From JAEXZL01 sp049943125 (GTDB lineage: Bacteria > Bacillota > Clostridia > Clostridiales > Clostridiaceae), in assembly GCF_049943125.1 (NCBI RefSeq), contig NZ_CP188040.1:2914001-2978000 (forward strand): 64,000 nt of DNA, read 5' to 3'. The translations under genes and the position numbers were made by a program. The notes beneath the pieces were generated by a model, which saw nothing but the letters and a program-made list of their open reading frames with translations, did no database searches and was not told the origin of the DNA. The stretch's first letter is position 1; each line of letters opens with the position of its first letter. Below are positions 16,936 through 25,541 of the stretch, piece by piece.

Positions 16936-18774
16936 TTACTTATCATCCTCAGAGGAGGTATAGGCTGCGTCATAATAATCATCACCGCCGCCTGCAGCAT
17001 TGCTTTCTTCATAAGTATCTCCACTATTAAAGGAGCTGCCACCGCTATAGGAGCCATCTCCCGCATACGGACCATCAGGATTGATAGAAGAAATCACTGA
17101 TTTTAAATTATCACAGGCTATTTTTATGGAGGAGTTGTCCTTGCCCTTTAGCTCCTTTTTAAGGCTTTTTACCGCATCATGAAGCCTGTTCTTATCGCTT
17201 TTATCAAGTTTTTTTAGGGTTGAAGCCTGGTAAATTAGCTGCTCTGCTTCATCACGGATGGTGGCTTCTGATCTATGTCTTGCATCCTCTTCTGCATACT
17301 GCTTTGCTTCCCATATGGCTCTATCGATATCCTCCTGGCTTAAATTAGAGGAGGAGCTGATGGTTATATTCTGTTCCTTTCCAGTACCTAGGTCCATGGC
17401 AGAAACTGTTACTATACCATTAGCGTCAATGTTGAAGGTAACCTCAATCTGAGGAATCCCTCGCATAGCACGTCTTATACCGTTAAGCTTAAACTTCCCT
17501 AAGGTTTTGTTGTGTCTTGCATTTTCCCTTTCTCCCTGAAGCACATGTATTTCTACGGAGGTCTGGAAATTTGCTGCTGTGGTGAAGACCTGACTCTTTC
17601 TGATAGGTATAGAGCTGTTCCTTTCAATAATTCTTGAGAAAACACCTCCAACAGTTTCAATCCCTAAGGAAAGAGGAGTTACATCCAACAGAATAAGGCC
17701 CTTTACCTCTCCGCTGAGGACACCACTTTGTATGGCAGCACCCATGGCAACACATTCATCAGGATTAATTCCCTTAAAGGGCTCCTGGCCTGTAAAGCTC
17801 TTTATAGCAGCCTGTACCGCAGGAATTCTGCTGGAGCCACCAACCATAATAACCTTATTGATCTCTGAGCTCCTGAGGCCTGAGTCAGATAAAGCCTGGT
17901 GTACTGGCTCCATGGTGGCTTTTACCAGGTGCTCTGTAAGCTCGTTAAACTTTGCCCTAGTTAGGGTTATATCCATGTTTTTAGGACCGCTGGAGTTTGA
18001 GGTTAAAAAGGGTAGGAGGACCTGAGTGCTTACACTGCTGGATAGCTCTATCTTAGCTTTTTCAGCGGCTTCCTTCACCCTCTGTAGAGCCATGGGCTCT
18101 TTCTTTAGATCAATTCTATGTTCTTTCTTGAATTCTTTTATAAGATAATCTACGATGCACTGGTCAAAGTCATCTCCACCTAATCGGTTATTACCAGCGG
18201 TAGAAAGTACTTCTATTACCCCGTCCTCAATATTAAGTATGGATACATCAAAGGTACCACCGCCCAGGTCATAAACCATAACCTTTTGGCCTGTTTCTTT
18301 ATCCATACCATAAGCCAAAGCAGCAGCCGTAGGCTCATTGATTATGCGAAGGACATTTAAGCCAGCTATTTTCCCCGCATCCTTAGTAGCCTGACGCTGA
18401 GAATCAGTAAAATAAGCAGGAACGGTAATAACCGCATCAGTAACCTTCTCTCCTAAATAGCTTTCAGCATCAGCCTTAAGCTTCTGAAGAATCATGGCGG
18501 ATATTTCTTGAGGTGTATAGGCTCTCTTATCAATTTTAACCCTATAATCTGTTCCCATCTCACGTTTTATAGAGCTTACGGTGCGCTGGCTGTTCAGTAC
18601 TGCCTGGTGCTTTGCTGGTGCACCTACAAGCCTTTCACCATCCTTAGTAAAGGCAACCACAGAAGGGGTAGTACGTCCGCCATCACTGTTAGGTATAATA
18701 ACAGAGCTTCCGCCTTCCATCACTGCTACACAGGAATTCGTTGTACCTAAATCAATACCAATAAACTTTGACAT
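16936..18774 (-). CDS. Hsp70/DnaK-family chaperone, stand-alone paralogue
   Basis: A 612-residue Hsp70. The nucleotide-binding domain has IGIDLGTTNSCVAVMEGG at the N terminus, AYFTDSQRQATKDAG near 136, VYDLGGGTFDVSIL near 188 and VGGSSRIPAVQ near 330; the substrate-binding domain starts LLDVTPLSLGIETVGG near 385; a helical lid and a glycine/serine/acidic tail follow (ends SSEDDK). It therefore should be a functional ATP-driven chaperone. Unlike the main dnaK it has no hrcA, grpE or dnaJ next to it and I see no CIRCE element upstream. The Gly/Tyr/Asp-rich end is unlike the usual conserved DnaK tail. Its start has GGGAGA and GGAAG upstream. Confidence 0.9.
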   Translation of the reverse strand: MSKFIGIDLGTTNSCVAVMEGGSSVIIPNSDGGRTTPSVVAFTKDGERLVGAPAKHQAVLNSQRTVSSIKREMGTDYRVKIDKRAYTPQEISAMILQKLKADAESYLGEKVTDAVITVPAYFTDSQRQATKDAGKIAGLNVLRIINEPTAAALAYGMDKETGQKVMVYDLGGGTFDVSILNIEDGVIEVLSTAGNNRLGGDDFDQCIVDYLIKEFKKEHRIDLKKEPMALQRVKEAAEKAKIELSSSVSTQVLLPFLTSNSSGPKNMDITLTRAKFNELTEHLVKATMEPVHQALSDSGLRSSEINKVIMVGGSSRIPAVQAAIKSFTGQEPFKGINPDECVAMGAAIQSGVLSGEVKGLILLDVTPLSLGIETVGGVFSRIIERNSSIPIRKSQVFTTAANFQTSVEIHVLQGERENARHNKTLGKFKLNGIRRAMRGIPQIEVTFNIDANGIVTVSAMDLGTGKEQNITISSSSNLSQEDIDRAIWEAKQYAEEDARHRSEATIRDEAEQLIYQASTLKKLDKSDKNRLHDAVKSLKKELKGKDNSSIKIACDNLKSVISSINPDGPYAGDGSYSGGSSFNSGDTYEESNAAGGGDDYYDAAYTSSEDDK

Positions 18775-18987
18775 CTTCCATTTCTCCCAATCATTTATTA
18801 GACGTTAAATTATTTATATATTTAAATAATTATATTTTATGTATGTTAACTGAATATTAAGTGAAACTATAAATATAGAGCTTTATTTTTTTCTCCTTAA
18901 TATTCACATAATTATAATACAACCTTTTAATGGAGTTTAATATTAAGGCTTATAATAGCATTATAAATTAAATGGGAGGTAATAGAT

Positions 18988-19224
18988 ATGAAAAATGTTA
19001 TAGTTTACTCAACACCTACCTGTCCCTGGTGCACTAAGGCTAAGTCATATTTAAAGTCTAAGGACATTGATTTTGTAGAGAAGGATGTGGCACAGGATCA
19101 AGAGGCTGCTGTTGAGATGGTTGAAAAATCAGGGCAGAGAGGCGTTCCTGTAATAGATATAGAAGGGGAAATAATAGTAGGCTTTGATAAGGATAATATA
19201 GATAAGAGCTTAGGTCTCAATTAA
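18988..19224 (+). CDS. Glutaredoxin-like protein (NrdH/YruB type)
   Basis: A 78-residue thioredoxin-fold protein with the active site CPWC at residues 12-15 (TPTCPWCTKAK), the cis-proline in RGVPVIDI near 51 and the GFDKDNI end typical of small clostridial glutaredoxins. It would exchange electrons with thiol partners in the cytosol. GGGAGG precedes the ATG. It is convergent with a CcdA/TlpA pair, so this stretch groups several thiol-redox genes. Confidence 0.88.
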   Translation: MKNVIVYSTPTCPWCTKAKSYLKSKDIDFVEKDVAQDQEAAVEMVEKSGQRGVPVIDIEGEIIVGFDKDNIDKSLGLN

Positions 19225-19232
19225 TAGAGCTT

Positions 19233-19277
19233 AAAGGTCGGTGAAGGGATGCACTCCCAACACCGACCTTTTATTTT
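19233..19277. terminator. Terminator between the glutaredoxin and tlpA-like genes
   Basis: AAAGGTCGGTG pairs with CACCGACCTTT, with an inner GGG/CCC pairing in the loop, followed by a T-rich tail. It overlaps the last base pairs next to the convergent gene's stop. Confidence 0.88.
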
Positions 19278-19890
19278 ATAATCCCATGGCTTCTCTCATT
19301 TGTGATAGAGTCATATAGCCGGAATACTTTGAATCTATATAGCCTTCTTCGTCAATGATGAAGGTGGTTGGTATTCCCTGAAGCTCATACCTAGATGGAG
19401 CTGTAGATAATGGATCTAAAGCTGTAGGAAAGGTAAAGCTATTGTCTCTTAGGAATTTTGAGACAGTGCTTCTGTCCTCTCCTATGTTCACTGCAATTAT
19501 TACTGCTTCTTCTGGGTTAAGCTCCTTATGGAGCGTTTCTATATCAGGCATTTCAAGCCTGCAGGGACCGCACCAGCTGGCCCAGAAGTTTAAAAATACC
19601 TTTTTTCCTCTAAAGTCACTGAGGGTTACTTCTTCACCTTTAAGATTCTCAAAGGTAAAATCCCAGGCCAGTACCTTATCATTTTGAGGACTATTAGTGT
19701 CACTGTTTGTACTTGTATCCTCCTGAGCTGCTTCTTCATCGCCAGTAGCTTCCTCGTTGGCTGTCTCATTAGAGGAGGGCTCCTCCTTGGTCTGCTGGTC
19801 ATTATTAGCAGCATTATTGTAGCTGTAAACGGCATATATTGATGCTCCAATAAGAAGCAATATTACAATGGGCAGAATTAGCTTTTTCAT
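19276..19890 (-). CDS. Membrane-anchored thioredoxin-fold protein (TlpA/ResA-like)
   Basis: A 204-residue protein: N-terminal membrane anchor (LILPIVILLLIGASIYAVYSY), an acidic Asn/Glu/Thr-rich linker to about residue 70, then an extracytoplasmic thioredoxin domain with the active site WCGPC in NFWASWCGPCRLEMPD and the cis-Pro in GIPTTFIID. It reduces disulfides outside the membrane using electrons passed by CcdA, encoded immediately upstream in the same direction 47 bp away. GGAGG precedes the ATG. Confidence 0.88.
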   Translation of the reverse strand: MKKLILPIVILLLIGASIYAVYSYNNAANNDQQTKEEPSSNETANEEATGDEEAAQEDTSTNSDTNSPQNDKVLAWDFTFENLKGEEVTLSDFRGKKVFLNFWASWCGPCRLEMPDIETLHKELNPEEAVIIAVNIGEDRSTVSKFLRDNSFTFPTALDPLSTAPSRYELQGIPTTFIIDEEGYIDSKYSGYMTLSQMREAMGL

Positions 19891-19937
19891 AAATATAAAC
19901 CTCCAATTTAATGTTTTAAGCTGAATATATTTTGTCC

Positions 19938-20639
19938 TTAGCTTAAGAGTCCTGTAAGTATTACTAATTTATCTGTGAAGATTAATATTCCAAGGATGAT
20001 CATGATTATTCCACTGATGATAGATAAGGGTTTAAGATATTTGTTTAAGCTTTTTATTTTAAAGGAAAGCTTATCAAAAAGTAAAGCAGAGCCTATAAAT
20101 GGGAGGCCAAGGCCCAAGGAATAGGAGATTAAGAGCAGTACTCCTCTACCTATGGTGTCATGACTTCCGGCGTATAATAATATAGAGCCTAGGATAGGTC
20201 CTATGCAGGGAGTCCAACCAGCGGCAAAGGCCAGGCCCATGATAAGGGAGCCTAGAAAGCCCTCAGCATTTCCCAGGGAAAAAGCTCTTTTTTCCATATA
20301 TAGCTTCTTTATAGTAAAGATACCCGTGGTGTGTATTCCGAAAATAATCATAATAATACCAGATATTCTTTTAATTAATAGGCGATGCTTAATAAATAGC
20401 TTTCCAAGGGTTGTGATTGAAGCTCCCATTAAAATAAATATTAAGGTAAAGCCTATTACAAAGAATATTGATTTATATAATAGAGTTCTTTTAGCTTTAT
20501 TATCTCTTACTGCACCTAAGCCACTTCCTGCCAGGTAGCTTAAGTAGCCAGGAATTAGGGGCAGAACACAGGGAGATAAAAAGGAAAGAAGTCCTGCAGA
20601 AAAGGCTAAGAATAAGGATATGTTCCCCACTTGTTTCAC
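19938..20639 (-). CDS. ccdA: CcdA-family thiol-disulfide electron transporter
   Basis: A membrane protein of about 233 residues and six helices. The first helix carries the conserved SFLSPCVLPLIPGYLSYL, and the fourth has FAAGWTPCIGPILGSIL; the two Cys, in PCVLP and TPCIGP, are the redox pair that moves electrons from cytosolic thioredoxin across the membrane. With the TlpA-like gene downstream it forms a thiol-reducing operon. The start is uncertain: GTG at 20639 gives the full frame, but the internal GTG at 20630 has AGGTG ahead of it and would shorten the protein by three residues. Confidence 0.88.
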   Translation of the reverse strand: MKQVGNISLFLAFSAGLLSFLSPCVLPLIPGYLSYLAGSGLGAVRDNKAKRTLLYKSIFFVIGFTLIFILMGASITTLGKLFIKHRLLIKRISGIIMIIFGIHTTGIFTIKKLYMEKRAFSLGNAEGFLGSLIMGLAFAAGWTPCIGPILGSILLYAGSHDTIGRGVLLLISYSLGLGLPFIGSALLFDKLSFKIKSLNKYLKPLSIISGIIMIILGILIFTDKLVILTGLLS

Positions 20640-20854
20640 CTGCTCACAAAATAAATTATTTAATATAATTATATACCAAAAGGTAAACTATATGACAATA
20701 AATTTTAATTAATAAGGATTATCTATAAATCTCCTTAGAATTTCAGCTATATTCATTGAAATATAAGGAATTTTATTTTATAATTGTTAGGTTAATAAGG
20801 TGTAATTATCTTAACACCTATAATATTAAATTTTAATCTTAAGGAGGCTTGCAT

Positions 20855-21124
20855 ATGAGGTTATGGGGAAAGCTAATAAAGAACAATAGAATTATTAAAG
20901 ATAACGCGGTTCCTCTTATGGCGGAAGATGATTATCAGGCAGCCTTAAAGGAAGCAATGATACAGCTTTGTGATAGCTTTGATATAGCTAAGCCTTATTG
21001 GCTTAACAAAAATTTAAATGAATACAACCGACTGGGAAAAACCAGCTTCAATAAAGATAACTTCATAGAAGAAATAGAATTTGATAAGCTTGTAATTGAG
21101 GAGCTGGAGGACAAAAAGAAATAA
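20855..21124 (+). CDS. Conserved-looking small hypothetical protein
   Basis: An 89-residue acidic, helical protein beginning MRLWGKLIKNNRII and ending in a charged EELEDKKK tail. AAGGAGG at 20841-20847 fixes the ATG at 20855; an in-frame TTG six bases upstream is closer than ideal. No domain recognised. It lies 30 bp before the TtcA-family gene and is probably in its operon, so a minor role in tRNA modification or an unrelated house-keeping role are both possible. Confidence 0.65.
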   Translation: MRLWGKLIKNNRIIKDNAVPLMAEDDYQAALKEAMIQLCDSFDIAKPYWLNKNLNEYNRLGKTSFNKDNFIEEIEFDKLVIEELEDKKK

Positions 21125-21154
21125 GTTCTATAATAAAAACACGAGGTGAAGATA

Positions 21155-22087
21155 ATGAGTAATATTGCCGGTAACGGTTGTGATATACTGGTACCCTTCA
21201 ATGAAAGGATACCTCTTAAGGAAATTGAAAGAAGCTTAACTAAAACCTATAAGAAGAGCATATGGTCTAAATTTGTTAGGGCTATAAAGGAATATTCCCT
21301 GATAGAAGAAGGGGATAAGGTTGCAGTTGCTATCTCAGGAGGAAAGGACAGCCTTCTTCTGGCTAAGCTATTTCAGGAGCTGAAAAAGCACAAGCAGATG
21401 AATTTTGAAGTGGAGTATATTGCCATGGATCCTGGCTATCATCCAGATATTAAAAAGCTTCTCATAGATAACTGTGAGTATCTTGAGATACCAGTACAGA
21501 TTTACGATTCAGGGATATTTAATGTGGTGGATAAGATTGCTAAGGATTATCCCTGCTACATGTGTGCAAGAATGAGAAGAGGCTCTTTATATGCTAAGGC
21601 TAAGGAGCTTGGCTGCAATAAGCTGGCCTTAGGTCATCATTTTAATGACGTTATAGAAACTAATCTTTTAAATATATTCTATGGTGGTAACTTCAAAACC
21701 ATGCTTCCTAAGCTGAAGGCTACTAATTTTGAAGGCATAGAGCTAATAAGACCCATGTATTTTGTGGAAGAGGAAGCTATTCAAAGATTTACTCAAAATA
21801 GCGGTATTTGGCCACTGAACTGTGCCTGCATGGTAGCTGCGAAGAAAATTGGTAATAAGCGTTACGAGATTAAAGCTCTTATTAAGCAGCTGAAGGAAAC
21901 CTTCCCTGATGTGGAAAAATCCATTTTCAGGGCAGCAGAGAACGTAAATATGGAAGCAATACTGGGCTGGAATAAGGGTGGAGAGCATCACTCTTATCTA
22001 GATCATTATGAGGATATTTACGAGGAAGAGGAAGGTAGTAATAATAATAGTGGCGGGATTACACTAGTAAAGAATAATAAGGCTTAA
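21155..22087 (+). CDS. TtcA-family tRNA-thiolation PP-loop ATPase
   Basis: A 310-residue ATP pyrophosphatase. The PP-loop is SGGKDSLLLAK near residue 65. Cysteines in YPCYMCARMRRG (near 134) and NCACM (near 220) match the Fe-S ligands of TtcA-type enzymes, which add sulfur to tRNA via an oxygen-sensitive [4Fe-4S] cluster. LGHHFNDVIETNLLN is the second family motif. GAGGTGAAG precedes the ATG at 21155; an in-frame GTG lies inside that ribosome site and is less likely. The mnmA gene follows, so two tRNA sulfur-transfer enzymes are encoded together. Exact tRNA target not provable from sequence. Confidence 0.82.
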   Translation: MSNIAGNGCDILVPFNERIPLKEIERSLTKTYKKSIWSKFVRAIKEYSLIEEGDKVAVAISGGKDSLLLAKLFQELKKHKQMNFEVEYIAMDPGYHPDIKKLLIDNCEYLEIPVQIYDSGIFNVVDKIAKDYPCYMCARMRRGSLYAKAKELGCNKLALGHHFNDVIETNLLNIFYGGNFKTMLPKLKATNFEGIELIRPMYFVEEEAIQRFTQNSGIWPLNCACMVAAKKIGNKRYEIKALIKQLKETFPDVEKSIFRAAENVNMEAILGWNKGGEHHSYLDHYEDIYEEEEGSNNNSGGITLVKNNKA

Positions 22088-22105
22088 GGTTCATTCTTAA
22101 GCCTT
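22079..22105 (+). other. Perfect hairpin overlapping the ttcA-like stop codon
   Basis: AAGGCTTAAG and CTTAAGCCTT are perfect 10-bp arms around a seven-base loop, and the stop codon lies in the left arm. The following sequence is AAATAGAGGG, not a U-tract, so it is more likely an mRNA stability element or partial attenuator than a terminator. Confidence 0.6.
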
Positions 22106-22125
22106 AAATAGAGGGTGATACAAGA

Positions 22126-23247
22126 ATGATTAAGGAACCTAAGGATACAAAGGTAGTAATAGGAATGTCCGGTGGCGTTGATTCCTCCGTGGCGGCTCAT
22201 GTTTTAAAGGAGCAGGGCTATCAGGTAATAGGGGTCTTCATGAAGAACTGGGATGAAAAGGATGATGAAGGAGTATGCACTTCTGCCGATGATTATCACG
22301 ATGTGAGAAAGGTCTGCCAGAAGCTGGATATACCTTATTATACTGTGAATTTTGTTAAGGAATATTGGGATAGAGTATTTGAATATTTCCTTTCAGAATA
22401 TAAGAGAGGGAGAACTCCAAATCCAGATGTAATGTGCAACAAGGAGATAAAATTTAAGGCCTTTTTAGAATTTGCCATGAAAATTGGAGCAGATTACATT
22501 GCCATGGGGCATTATGCTCAGGTGGATTATAAGGATGGAAGATACAGATTGTTAAGAGGTAAGGATAACAACAAGGACCAGACCTATTTCCTCTGCGAGC
22601 TTAATCAGGAGCAGCTTTCTAAGAGCATGTTCCCTATAGGCCATCTTTCAAAGCCTGAGGTGAGAAAAATAGCTGAGGAAGCTGATCTTGCTACTGCTAA
22701 GAAGAAGGATAGTACAGGGGTCTGCTTCATTGGAGAGAGAAACTTTAGAAGCTTTTTGGATAACTATCTTCCAGCAAAGCCAGGTCCAATTATGACCTTG
22801 CAGGGAGAGAAGAAGGGTGAACATTTTGGCCTGATGCACTATACCCTAGGTCAGAGAAAGGGCCTCGGTATAGGTGGAGATGGCGAGCCTTGGTTTGTAG
22901 TGGATAAGGATTTAGAAAAAAATATTCTCTATGTGGTACAGGGAGAAAAAAATCCAGCTCTTTATTCCTATGGTCTCAGAGCCTCTGACATGAACTGGAT
23001 AGGAGGAGCTCCTAAGGAAGCTGTCTTCCCATGCACTGCTAAGTTTAGATATAGGCAGCCAGATCAGCAGGTTACGGTTCACGTTAAAGATAATAATGAG
23101 ATTGTTCTAGAGTTTAAGGAGCCTCAGAAGGCTATAACTCCAGGGCAGGCAGTTGTGCTCTACGATAATGAGGAATGTCTTGGTGGAGCAATAATTGAAG
23201 AGTATTATAAGAGTAAAAAGAAGCTTAAGTACGTTATTGAAAATTAA
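22126..23247 (+). CDS. mnmA: tRNA-specific 2-thiouridylase MnmA
   Basis: A 373-residue enzyme that thiolates U34 of tRNA-Lys, -Glu and -Gln using a persulfide carried by a cysteine desulfurase. Markers in order: PP-loop GMSGGVDSSVAAHVL near 13, GVFMKNWDE, the first catalytic Cys in PDVMCNKEIKF near 105, GHYAQVDY, DQTYFLCEL, and the second catalytic Cys in GVCFIGERNFRSFL near 203, then the C-terminal beta domain. All family residues are present. AGGGTGAT precedes the ATG, and a good terminator follows. Confidence 0.96.
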   Translation: MIKEPKDTKVVIGMSGGVDSSVAAHVLKEQGYQVIGVFMKNWDEKDDEGVCTSADDYHDVRKVCQKLDIPYYTVNFVKEYWDRVFEYFLSEYKRGRTPNPDVMCNKEIKFKAFLEFAMKIGADYIAMGHYAQVDYKDGRYRLLRGKDNNKDQTYFLCELNQEQLSKSMFPIGHLSKPEVRKIAEEADLATAKKKDSTGVCFIGERNFRSFLDNYLPAKPGPIMTLQGEKKGEHFGLMHYTLGQRKGLGIGGDGEPWFVVDKDLEKNILYVVQGEKNPALYSYGLRASDMNWIGGAPKEAVFPCTAKFRYRQPDQQVTVHVKDNNEIVLEFKEPQKAITPGQAVVLYDNEECLGGAIIEEYYKSKKKLKYVIEN

Positions 23248-23265
23248 ACAATTTGTTAAATTTAT

Positions 23266-23291
23266 AAATCCACCTTTTGGTGGATTTTTTT
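23266..23291 (+). terminator. Terminator after mnmA
   Basis: AAATCCACC and GGTGGATTT pair around TTTT and run into a T-tract. The next promoter's -35 element starts at 23293, so the two elements abut. Confidence 0.92.
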
Positions 23292-23292
23292 A

Positions 23293-23321
23293 TTGACAGC
23301 TATTCCATAATTTGATATTCT
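23293..23321 (+). promoter_or_regulatory. Promoter of the thiolase gene
   Basis: Consensus TTGACA at 23293-23298 and TATTCT at 23316-23321, spacer 17 bp. Predicted start near 23328, directly before a 22-bp palindrome. Confidence 0.75.
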
Positions 23322-23335
23322 TAGGACAAATATGA

Positions 23336-23357
23336 AATATGAAACAGTTTTCATATT
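23336..23357 (+). promoter_or_regulatory. 22-bp palindromic operator upstream of the thiolase gene
   Basis: Arms AATATGAAA and TTTCATATT are perfect 9-bp inverted repeats around CAGT. It lies between the predicted start site and the ribosome-binding site, where a bound repressor would block elongation. A second copy of the same length and arms sits at 24735-24756. Confidence 0.75.
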
Positions 23358-23377
23358 AGAAAGAAGAGGTGTAGTAA

Positions 23378-24589
23378 ATGAGTAGAGTATTTATTGCAGC
23401 TGCTAAAAGGACTCCAGTGGGAAGCTTTCAGGGAGCACTTAAAGGAGTTTCACCAGCAGATATGGCAGCGGTGTTAGTGAAGGCAATAATGGAAGAAACC
23501 AAGGTGCCTAAAGAGGCAGTAGATGAGGTTATAGTTGGAAACATACTTCCTGCAGGACAGGGACAGGGTATAGCAAGACAGGTTGCTATCAAGGGAGGAC
23601 TATCCATAGAAACTCCAGCCTACAGCATAAATATAGCCTGCGGAAGCGGCATGAAGGCTATAATGAATGCTTCAGCTGCTATTAAGAGTGGATATGCGGA
23701 TTTAATAATAGCTGGTGGTACAGAATCTATGAGCAATGCTCCATACATCCTGCCAAAGGAAATTAGAGGTGGCATAAAAATGGGAGAGTTTTCTGTTAAG
23801 GATCACATGCTCCATGATGCTCTTACCGATGCTTTTACGGGAATCCATATGGGAATTACAGCAGAAAATATAGCAGAGAAATATGGTATTTCAAGAGAAG
23901 CCCAGGACCTATTTGCTTACGAGTCTCAGCAGAAGGCCATTGAAGCTCAGGATGCTGGTAGATTCAAGGAAGAGATAATTCCTATAGAAGCTAAGCAAGG
24001 TAGAGAAACCATACTAGTAAAAGATGATGAGTATATAAACAGAAAAACTACCCTAGAGAAGTTATCTACCCTAAGACCAGCCTTTAAAAAAGATGGTACT
24101 GTAACAGCGGGCAATGCTTCTGGAATAAACGATGGGGCAAGCATAATGCTTGTTGCTTCTGAAAGAGCTTTAAAGAAGTATAACTTGACACCTCTTGTAG
24201 AGCTTGTTGGCATAGGACAAGGAGGAGTAGCGCCGGAGCTTATGGGTCTGGGACCTACACCTGCTATAAAGAAAGCCCTAGAGGATGCTGATTTAACCTT
24301 AAAGGATATGCACCTTATAGAACTTAACGAAGCCTTTGCAGCTCAAAGCTTAGGAGTTATTAAGGAGCTCAGCACAGAATACAATATTTCTGAGGATGAG
24401 CTTAAGAAGGTAATCAATGTCAATGGAGGAGCTATAGCCTTAGGTCATCCTGTTGGAGCCTCAGGGAACAGAATTATGGTTACTCTAATATATGAGATGC
24501 TAAGAAGAAAAAGTCTTTACGGAGCAGCTAGCCTTTGTATAGGCGGTGGAATGGGTACGGCAGTAGTTCTTAAAAATCCTAATATCTAA
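23378..24589 (+). CDS. Acetyl-CoA C-acetyltransferase (thiolase)
   Basis: A 403-residue thiolase II-type enzyme catalysing condensation of two acetyl-CoA or the reverse thiolysis of acetoacetyl-CoA. The nucleophile is Cys88 in NIACGSGMKA; the other catalytic residues are His in GGAIALGHPVGASG and Cys in CIGGGMGTAV near the C terminus. TAGNASGINDGAS and NEAFAAQSL are standard. It is transcribed alone, but its operator matches that of the following operon, so it is co-regulated with it and probably completes its pathway to acetyl-CoA. GAAGAGGTG is the ribosome site. Confidence 0.93.
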   Translation: MSRVFIAAAKRTPVGSFQGALKGVSPADMAAVLVKAIMEETKVPKEAVDEVIVGNILPAGQGQGIARQVAIKGGLSIETPAYSINIACGSGMKAIMNASAAIKSGYADLIIAGGTESMSNAPYILPKEIRGGIKMGEFSVKDHMLHDALTDAFTGIHMGITAENIAEKYGISREAQDLFAYESQQKAIEAQDAGRFKEEIIPIEAKQGRETILVKDDEYINRKTTLEKLSTLRPAFKKDGTVTAGNASGINDGASIMLVASERALKKYNLTPLVELVGIGQGGVAPELMGLGPTPAIKKALEDADLTLKDMHLIELNEAFAAQSLGVIKELSTEYNISEDELKKVINVNGGAIALGHPVGASGNRIMVTLIYEMLRRKSLYGAASLCIGGGMGTAVVLKNPNI

Positions 24590-24704
24590 ATGATAAAAGG
24601 AAGCTAGAAGGATGGATATAATTTAATAAAATAGAATATTAACACGGTAGTTTTTTGCAAAATAAGAATATTTACAGTAATGTATATTAATTGAAAAAAT
24701 ATCA

Positions 24705-24731
24705 TTGACAGGTAAATAGTTTTTTTATAAG
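24705..24731 (+). promoter_or_regulatory. Promoter of the SDR/Liv operon
   Basis: TTGACA at 24705-24710 with TATAAG at 24726-24731 (spacer 15 bp, shorter than ideal). The 22-bp operator begins three bases later. The upstream 100 bp is AT-rich with no other signal. Confidence 0.6.
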
Positions 24732-24734
24732 CTT

Positions 24735-24756
24735 AATATGAAAAGTGATTCATATT
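24735..24756 (+). promoter_or_regulatory. 22-bp palindromic operator of the SDR/Liv operon
   Basis: Perfect 8-bp arms AATATGAA and TTCATATT separated by AAGTGA. Same total length and same arm sequence as the site at 23336-23357, implying one dimeric regulator for both promoters. The TetR-family gene at 33577 is the nearest candidate. Confidence 0.75.
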
Positions 24757-24807
24757 TCACTAAAAAGGTTTACAAGAAATTTTATATAGATTTTAGGAGG
24801 ATATATC

Positions 24808-25527
24808 ATGAGATTAAAGGATAAAGTAGCTATTATTACTGGAGGAGCCAGGGGTTTAGGACAGTCAATGGCTGAATTATTTGCAACAGAAGGCGCTAAG
24901 GTAATTGCCTGTGATATGGGAGAAATGACTTATTCCCATGAAGGAGTTGAGGGTTACTCATTAAATGTTACTGATGGAGAGGCCTGTAAGAAGTTTTTTG
25001 ATTATGTAATGGATAAATACAAAAGGATAGATATTTTAGTAAATAACGCAGGAATCACTAGAGATGCTCTTACAAGAAAAATGAGTGATGAGCAATTTGA
25101 TATGGTAATCAATGTTAACCTAAAGGGAGTTTTTAATCTTACTAGGCATGTAGGACCAGCTATGCAGCAGCAGGGAAATGGCTCTATCATCAATATTAGC
25201 TCCATCGTTGGAGAGTATGGTAATATTGGTCAGGCAAACTATGCAGCAACTAAAGCTGGAGTTATAGGAATGACTAAGTCCTGGGCTAAGGAATTTTCCA
25301 TGAAGGGTGCTCAGGTGAGGGTTAACTCCATTGCACCAGGGTATACAATGACAGATATTTTGAAGACGGTTCCTCAGGATCTGCTTGATTCCTTTGCTAA
25401 GCAAACGATGCTTGGTAGATTAGGACAACCTGAAGAGATAGCAAAGGCTGCGCTATTCTTAGCCTCCGATGAATCCTCTTATATCACTGGACATACCCTT
25501 AGCGTTAACGGAGGAATGAGATTATAA
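24808..25527 (+). CDS. Short-chain dehydrogenase/reductase, FabG/PhaB-like 3-oxoacyl reductase
   Basis: A 239-residue classical SDR. The nucleotide-binding motif is TGGARGLGQ near 10, then NNAG near 80, the catalytic Ser in NISSIVG near 133, Tyr and Lys in YAATKAG near 148, and the C-terminal SYITGHTLSVNGGM of the FabG group. It interconverts 3-oxoacyl and 3-hydroxyacyl thioesters with NAD(P)H. Being first in an importer/CoA-transferase operon, it more likely acts on a CoA ester in catabolism than on ACP in fatty-acid synthesis. TAGGAGG precedes the ATG. Confidence 0.88.
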   Translation: MRLKDKVAIITGGARGLGQSMAELFATEGAKVIACDMGEMTYSHEGVEGYSLNVTDGEACKKFFDYVMDKYKRIDILVNNAGITRDALTRKMSDEQFDMVINVNLKGVFNLTRHVGPAMQQQGNGSIINISSIVGEYGNIGQANYAATKAGVIGMTKSWAKEFSMKGAQVRVNSIAPGYTMTDILKTVPQDLLDSFAKQTMLGRLGQPEEIAKAALFLASDESSYITGHTLSVNGGMRL

Positions 25528-25541
25528 AGGAGGAGAGTTAG

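Noticed and set aside
18775..18987. CIRCE element for the Hsp70 gene
   Set aside because: No TTAGCACTC-N9-GAGTGCTAA or close variant in the divergent region.
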